Shown piece by piece: positions 60,175 through 64,000 of a stretch of DNA of 64,000 nt (the stretch's first letter is position 1; each line of letters opens with the position of its first letter). The translations under genes and the position numbers were made by a program. The notes under the pieces are model-generated. The model was not told where the DNA came from. It did not search any database and saw nothing but the letters and a program-made list of their open reading frames with translations. The stretch comes from Anaerolineales bacterium UBA2181 (GTDB lineage Bacteria; Chloroflexota; Anaerolineae; Promineifilales; UBA4811), in assembly GCA_002328075.1 (NCBI GenBank), contig DCVT01000001.1, forward strand, positions 1-64,000, given 5' to 3'.

Positions 60175-60573
60175 TCACGTGGCGGGTACCAGCATCAAAC
60201 GGTCCGCGAATTCTCGGACTTTGTTAGCAAAGGTAGCGCCTTGCCCGGTCGTCACCCAATCGAGTTGAAGCTGTTCGTCCCGAACCCCCAGCAGCCGGGC
60301 GAGAGCTTGAAGTTCCTCAAACATCTCCGCCGCTCGCGAGTTGCCTGAACCATAATGGCATTCGCCGGGCGGGCATCCCAGCAGTAACACACCGGCCGCG
60401 CCTAGCTCAAAAGCCCGGAGGATCAGGCCGGGGTGCAGCCGAGCAAGGCACATCACACGGACAGGATGGACAGACGCGGGATAGGACAACCCTTCGGCGC
60501 CAGCCGATTCGAGGCCGCTGTAGGCAGACCAGTTACAGGTAAAAACGATGATCCTCGGTTCGGTGAGGCTCAT
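60175..60573 (-). CDS. MvhD-like [2Fe-2S] electron-transfer protein
   Basis: A 132-residue protein: MvhD-type proteins carry electrons between HdrA and a partner. GCPPGECHYGSGN is diagnostic and FTCNWSAYSGLESAG and VRVMCLARLHP give further cysteines. At least one canonical Cys (the CxxC in ACNWC of relatives) is replaced by Ser here (CNWS). ATG 60573 is preferred over ATG 60579 because GGGGTG then has ordinary spacing; the first bases lie 7 bp after the stop of the large fusion gene. Confidence 0.85.
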   Translation of the reverse strand: MSLTEPRIIVFTCNWSAYSGLESAGAEGLSYPASVHPVRVMCLARLHPGLILRAFELGAAGVLLLGCPPGECHYGSGNSRAAEMFEELQALARLLGVRDEQLQLDWVTTGQGATFANKVREFADRLMLVPAT

Positions 60574-60580
60574 GGACATG

Positions 60581-63500
60581 TCACCCCAGGAGCGCCTCCA
60601 GCATGGCCCCGATTTGCTCGTCTGTAGAATAGCCCCCGGCAATCGCGCTAGATGGACACCGTGCGACGCAGGCACCGCATCCTGGACAAAGAACGGCATC
60701 TACTCGGGCACAGCGTCGGCCGTTTATCTCCAACACCCGGATGGCCAGGTGTTCGCAAAGAGATTCGCACGTGCCACAGGCACGGCAACGGGCGGGATCG
60801 ACCCAGGCAGCAATCGGAGCCGCCACCACCCGGCTAGCTCCCAGCGACGCACCGACCCGGGCTGCGGTCGCCGCTCCCACCATCTCTGGGTCCACGGTCG
60901 GCGGGCAGACAAAGAGGCCTGCTTGCATTGTCAGGCCGTCCACCTCTGCCATGTGGTTAGGTGCCAGGACAACAGCGCTGCAATCCACGCCAGACCCGTC
61001 CAGCGTGATCCTGAATTGGCCCAGCGTCCCGGCAAACGCCTGCGGCATTCCGGTGCTGCGAAAAACCGCCAGGTTCTGAGCGTGTAGCGCGTCAGCACAA
61101 TAATCTGCAGCCAGGCCAGGTCCTGCCACCACCACGCGGCCATCCAGGTACGCCACCGCAGGTGGTTCGCGCAGAGCCAGGTTCGGCGTTGCCGCTTTGG
61201 CTACCGCGGCCGCAATCATGCGGTTGGCTTTGGCGGTCCCGCCGACGGGATCGTCTCGGTGGACCCAGGCACACTGCTCTCGGATGTTGACAAACTCGGC
61301 CGGTAGGTTCAATAGGTCCATCGGGATACTCTGCAAGTTGCTCTTGCAGCGCACCCGCTGGTATGTGCAGCTATCGCAGACCTGGTCCAACGAACAACAC
61401 GAACAGGCTGCCAATACTACCCGGTTCAGGCTCCGCTGAACCATGGTCTCCCTGATTTGCGCTGTCCCATCCGGCTGACAGGCAAAGTCCAGCGGTTCCG
61501 CACAAACCACTCCAGGCTGCCGACATGCGCCAGCGACCAGCCCTTCAACATCCAGCACACCACCGATCCGGTCGCCGCAACGGCAAACAAAGACGCCGAT
61601 CCGCGACTGGCTGTCACAAGCGGCCCATTGAGGCACCGGACGTTTCTGACGGTAACCCGCCAGGTCACCCATGGCTCGCGCCGCCACTGCGGAAGCAGCG
61701 AGCAGATCGCCGCCATAGATCTCGTAAATGTTACCCCGCGTGAGCGGCGGTGGCGCGCCGGCCGAATCCGACCAAATGATGGCCCCCGCTTCCAGGATCA
61801 GATGCTCTCCTTGCTGATTGAGGTCGATGGCGCCAGGCTGGCAGACAGCCACACAGGCCAGGCATTCCGAACAGACGCCGCAGGAGAGGCAGCGTTCAGC
61901 TTCCTGCACTGCTTGTTCTGCATTCAGTCCCAGAGCGACCTCGGCAAAGCTGCGCCGTTTCTCCCGCGATATGTGGGGCATCTGAGCCCGAGCCCGAGTG
62001 ATGGGGGGGGCCGGCGTGTAATAGTCAATGTGGGTGGTATCGACTCGTGCGGCAGTCCGTCCGGTTACTAGGTCCTGGCCATTCAGATACCGGAGTATGG
62101 ACTCCACCGCGCGCCGGCCATCGCCAATCGACTCGATCACACTGGCAGGACCGATCACGGCATCACCCCCGGCATAGACGGCCGCGAGGTTGGTCTGCAG
62201 CGTCACCGGGTCAACCAAAATGCTCCCCCCACGCGACACTTCCAGTCCGTCAAACGAGCAACTCACCGTCTGACCAATGGCCGAAAGCAGCGTATCACAC
62301 GGAATAGCAAAGGCGGAATCCGGAATCGGGACCGGGCGACGCCTGCCGGATTGGTCCGGCTCACCCAATTCGTTCAGGACGCATTGCAGCGCCACAATGC
62401 GATTGTCCGTGCCCAGCGCCCGCACCGGTGACGCCAGAAAGTGAAACTGGATCCCTTCGTCTTCAGCTTCCGCGATCTCCCACGGATTGGCAAGCATCTC
62501 GGATCGAGAACGGCGATAGAGGATGGTCACCCGTTCAGCTCCCAGCCGCTGTGCCACCATGGCCGAATCGATGGCCGTGTTGCCGCCGCCAATGACGACC
62601 ACATTTCGGCCGACGGTCGGCAGCGTTCGGCCCCGAGCATTCGCCAGGTTCACCTCGCGCAGAAAATCCACCCCTGACCGGACTCCATCCAACCCCTCGC
62701 CCGGCACGTCCAACGCCCGTGCTCGGTGCGCGCCTACACCGACGAAGACCGCATCGTAATCAGCCTGGAGGCGAGACCATTCCGCATCGTCCACCGGGTG
62801 ATTCAGGTGGATGGTCACGCCCAGGTCTTCGATGGCAGCAATCTCCCGGCGCAACACCTCCGGCGGCAGGCGATAATCGGGTATACCGACCGACAACATG
62901 CCTCCCGCAATGGGCAGCGTCTCAAAGATATCACAATGCACCCCAGCCCGCGCCAGGAAATAGGCCACCGTTAGGCCAGAGGGTCCCGCTCCAATGACCG
63001 CAACCCGGGAGCCAGTCTCTTTGGTCCCCTTCGCGACCGGGGCCGGTTTGTCATTGTCCGGCGGCGGATGAGCCACTTCGAAATCCGCCACAAAACGCTT
63101 CAGTGCACAAATCGAGACGGGCTCGTCCACCTGCGTTCCGCGCCGACAACCATCTTCGCAGGGATGGTAACAGACCCGTCCCAGAACCCCAGCCAGAGGG
63201 ACTGCTTCCCGGATCAGGTCCAACGCTTCCCGAAAACGACCCTGGGCAATGAGCGCTACGTAACCCTGAACGTGAATCCCCCCGGGACACGTGGCTTTGC
63301 AGGGCGCCACGCCGCGTTTCTCGATGGCATATATGTTGGGCACGGCACCATCACCACCGCCAAAGATCGCGGTGCGCCGTTCGGCACCCGCCAATTCAGC
63401 AGTTGGCACTGTGACGGGGCAGGCAACAACACAGTCGCCACAGGCCGTGCACTTGAGCAGGTCCACATATCGGGGAGACCTTTCGATTTCGACGTGGAAA

Positions 63501-63763
63501 TCTCCCTTGCGGCCCTGTACGGCCGTGACCGCGGCCTGGGTAATCACCCTGATATTGGGATGTTTGATGACCTGGAGCAGCCGCGTCGTGCCATCAGTCG
63601 GATTCTCCCGGGAGCCACCGCTAGCACTGGCATCGGCCCCAAGGCAGCAACCCAGAAACGGTGAGCGCTCGACAATCGTCACTGGAATGCCAGATTCCGC
63701 CAGGTCGAGCGCCGCCTGCACCGCCGAGAAGCAGCCGCCGACCACAAGTGCGCCCCTGCTCAC
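60581..63763 (-). CDS. Permuted HdrA-type/GltD-like flavo-iron-sulfur fusion protein (1,060 aa)
   Basis: Domain order is unusual. Residues 1-100 are an HdrA-like FAD domain (ALVVGGCFSAVQAALDLAES, with the usual GGGxxG degraded to GGCFSA), then a ferredoxin CTACGDCVVACP. A GltD/NfnB-like segment follows: PCKATCPGGIHVQGYVALI and CYHPCEDGCRRG, then RVAVIGAGPSGLTVAYFLA (FAD) and NVVVIGGGNTAIDSAMVA (NAD(P)). A CLSCGVCSECLACVAVC cluster, an HdrA N-terminal domain (SRIGVFVCRCGDRIGG ... FVNIREQCAWVHRDD) and a C-terminal ferredoxin (CRACGTCESLCE, CPGCGACVARCP) complete it. The Cys/Sec loop of hdrA is absent. GTG 63763 overlaps the upstream gene. It could join NAD(P)H, ferredoxin and an Hdr acceptor. 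Confidence 0.88.
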   Translation of the reverse strand: MSRGALVVGGCFSAVQAALDLAESGIPVTIVERSPFLGCCLGADASASGGSRENPTDGTTRLLQVIKHPNIRVITQAAVTAVQGRKGDFHVEIERSPRYVDLLKCTACGDCVVACPVTVPTAELAGAERRTAIFGGGDGAVPNIYAIEKRGVAPCKATCPGGIHVQGYVALIAQGRFREALDLIREAVPLAGVLGRVCYHPCEDGCRRGTQVDEPVSICALKRFVADFEVAHPPPDNDKPAPVAKGTKETGSRVAVIGAGPSGLTVAYFLARAGVHCDIFETLPIAGGMLSVGIPDYRLPPEVLRREIAAIEDLGVTIHLNHPVDDAEWSRLQADYDAVFVGVGAHRARALDVPGEGLDGVRSGVDFLREVNLANARGRTLPTVGRNVVVIGGGNTAIDSAMVAQRLGAERVTILYRRSRSEMLANPWEIAEAEDEGIQFHFLASPVRALGTDNRIVALQCVLNELGEPDQSGRRRPVPIPDSAFAIPCDTLLSAIGQTVSCSFDGLEVSRGGSILVDPVTLQTNLAAVYAGGDAVIGPASVIESIGDGRRAVESILRYLNGQDLVTGRTAARVDTTHIDYYTPAPPITRARAQMPHISREKRRSFAEVALGLNAEQAVQEAERCLSCGVCSECLACVAVCQPGAIDLNQQGEHLILEAGAIIWSDSAGAPPPLTRGNIYEIYGGDLLAASAVAARAMGDLAGYRQKRPVPQWAACDSQSRIGVFVCRCGDRIGGVLDVEGLVAGACRQPGVVCAEPLDFACQPDGTAQIRETMVQRSLNRVVLAACSCCSLDQVCDSCTYQRVRCKSNLQSIPMDLLNLPAEFVNIREQCAWVHRDDPVGGTAKANRMIAAAVAKAATPNLALREPPAVAYLDGRVVVAGPGLAADYCADALHAQNLAVFRSTGMPQAFAGTLGQFRITLDGSGVDCSAVVLAPNHMAEVDGLTMQAGLFVCPPTVDPEMVGAATAARVGASLGASRVVAAPIAAWVDPARCRACGTCESLCEHLAIRVLEINGRRCARVDAVLCPGCGACVARCPSSAIAGGYSTDEQIGAMLEALLG

Positions 63764-64000
63764 AATGTATGCTCCTCGATCAGTCTGCGCCCAAACTCGA
63801 GTCCGGAGTCAAAAGCCCTGCGGTTCATCTCGATCGTCTTGGGCGGGATGGAACTCAGCGCGGCATCGCGCAACGCATCCACCGAGACAAGGTCGGTGAC
63901 GGCGCCCAAAAAACCCAGCATGACGATGTTGGCTACCAGCTTGCGCCCGACCTCTTCCGCTATCCGCGTAGCCGGCACAGCAAGACACCGACGACCGGCC
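63760..64000 (-). CDS. 2-oxoacid:acceptor oxidoreductase gamma subunit, C-terminal part (cut by the window edge)
   Basis: The visible part (about 79 residues, open to the window edge) matches the C-terminus of pyruvate/2-oxoglutarate ferredoxin oxidoreductase gamma subunits: RRCLAVPATRIAEEVGRKL, NIVMLGFLGAVTDL, LRDAALSSIPPKTIEMN. The upstream start and the alpha and beta subunits should lie beyond 64,000. Its stop overlaps the GTG of the permuted HdrA-type gene, suggesting that the oxidoreductase and the fusion form one complex. Confidence 0.82.
   Translation of the reverse strand, partial: AGRRCLAVPATRIAEEVGRKLVANIVMLGFLGAVTDLVSVDALRDAALSSIPPKTIEMNRRAFDSGLEFGRRLIEEHTL

Noticed and set aside
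1..64000. CRISPR array, prophage, rRNA operon
   Set aside because: No regularly spaced repeats, phage structural genes or rRNA signatures were seen.

Overview
The window looks like a chromosomal segment of a high-GC member of the Chloroflexota, probably near Anaerolineae. That is an inference from gene content and style: lipoproteins with Thr/Pro-rich linkers, F420-synthesis genes, Hdr-type electron-transfer proteins, many GTG and TTG starts, and several small lineage-type membrane proteins. No rRNA is present and I could not run a search, so the placement is tentative. One tRNA gene, tRNA-Arg(CCG), is present. The only mobile DNA is a broken IS607-type recombinase at the left edge. I saw no CRISPR array, prophage or origin.

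Left part (1-14,300). A small conserved-looking protein and a class I aminotransferase are followed by a hybrid sensor kinase. A B12-dependent acyl-CoA mutase large subunit sits beside an EcfT transporter subunit, and a short Rho factor lies across from them. Next comes a tightly overlapping lipid operon (diacylglycerol-kinase-like, PlsC-like acyltransferase, dual-specificity-like phosphatase). It is followed by a very unusual membrane Ser/Thr kinase whose extracellular part carries two solute-binding-protein modules.

Middle (14,500-38,500). Bacterioferritin, a Zn alcohol dehydrogenase, a nucleotide-sugar dehydrogenase-like enzyme and HtpG are followed by small membrane proteins, a cupin, and a toxin-antitoxin-like AbiEii pair driven by a leaderless promoter inside a perfect inverted repeat. 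From 35,749 down to 23,925 almost everything runs leftward: CofD and CofC (coenzyme F420), a hotdog thioesterase, and a molybdenum-hydroxylase cluster (XdhC-like, FAD+2Fe-2S fusion, molybdopterin subunit, YqeC-MocA fusion) that also holds an unrecognised 577-residue protein. A FtsJ-like RNA methyltransferase, a Fur-family regulator and Pcm run rightward.

Right part (38,500-64,000). There is an M16 protease pair, of which one member has lost its zinc site, and a PKD/CAP secreted protein. A thiamine salvage operon follows, with a consensus promoter, TPP riboswitch and terminator, then thiamine pyrophosphokinase, ABC binding protein and permease, an ABC ATPase fused to a DUF402 domain, and a HAD protein. 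A predicted pyrophosphate-dependent phosphofructokinase, three lipoproteins and an Hdr-type cluster complete the window.

The most exciting region is 55,050-64,000. It encodes the end of a 2-oxoacid:ferredoxin oxidoreductase gamma subunit, a 1,060-residue permuted HdrA/GltD-like flavo-iron-sulfur fusion, an MvhD-like protein, an HdrC-HdrB fusion, and an HdrA-MvhD fusion. The last reads through an in-frame TGA exactly where HdrA proteins normally carry a conserved Cys. A SECIS-like hairpin with a GGUC loop begins about 20 nt after that TGA. I interpret this as a selenocysteine-containing HdrA in a bacterial electron-confurcating or bifurcating complex.
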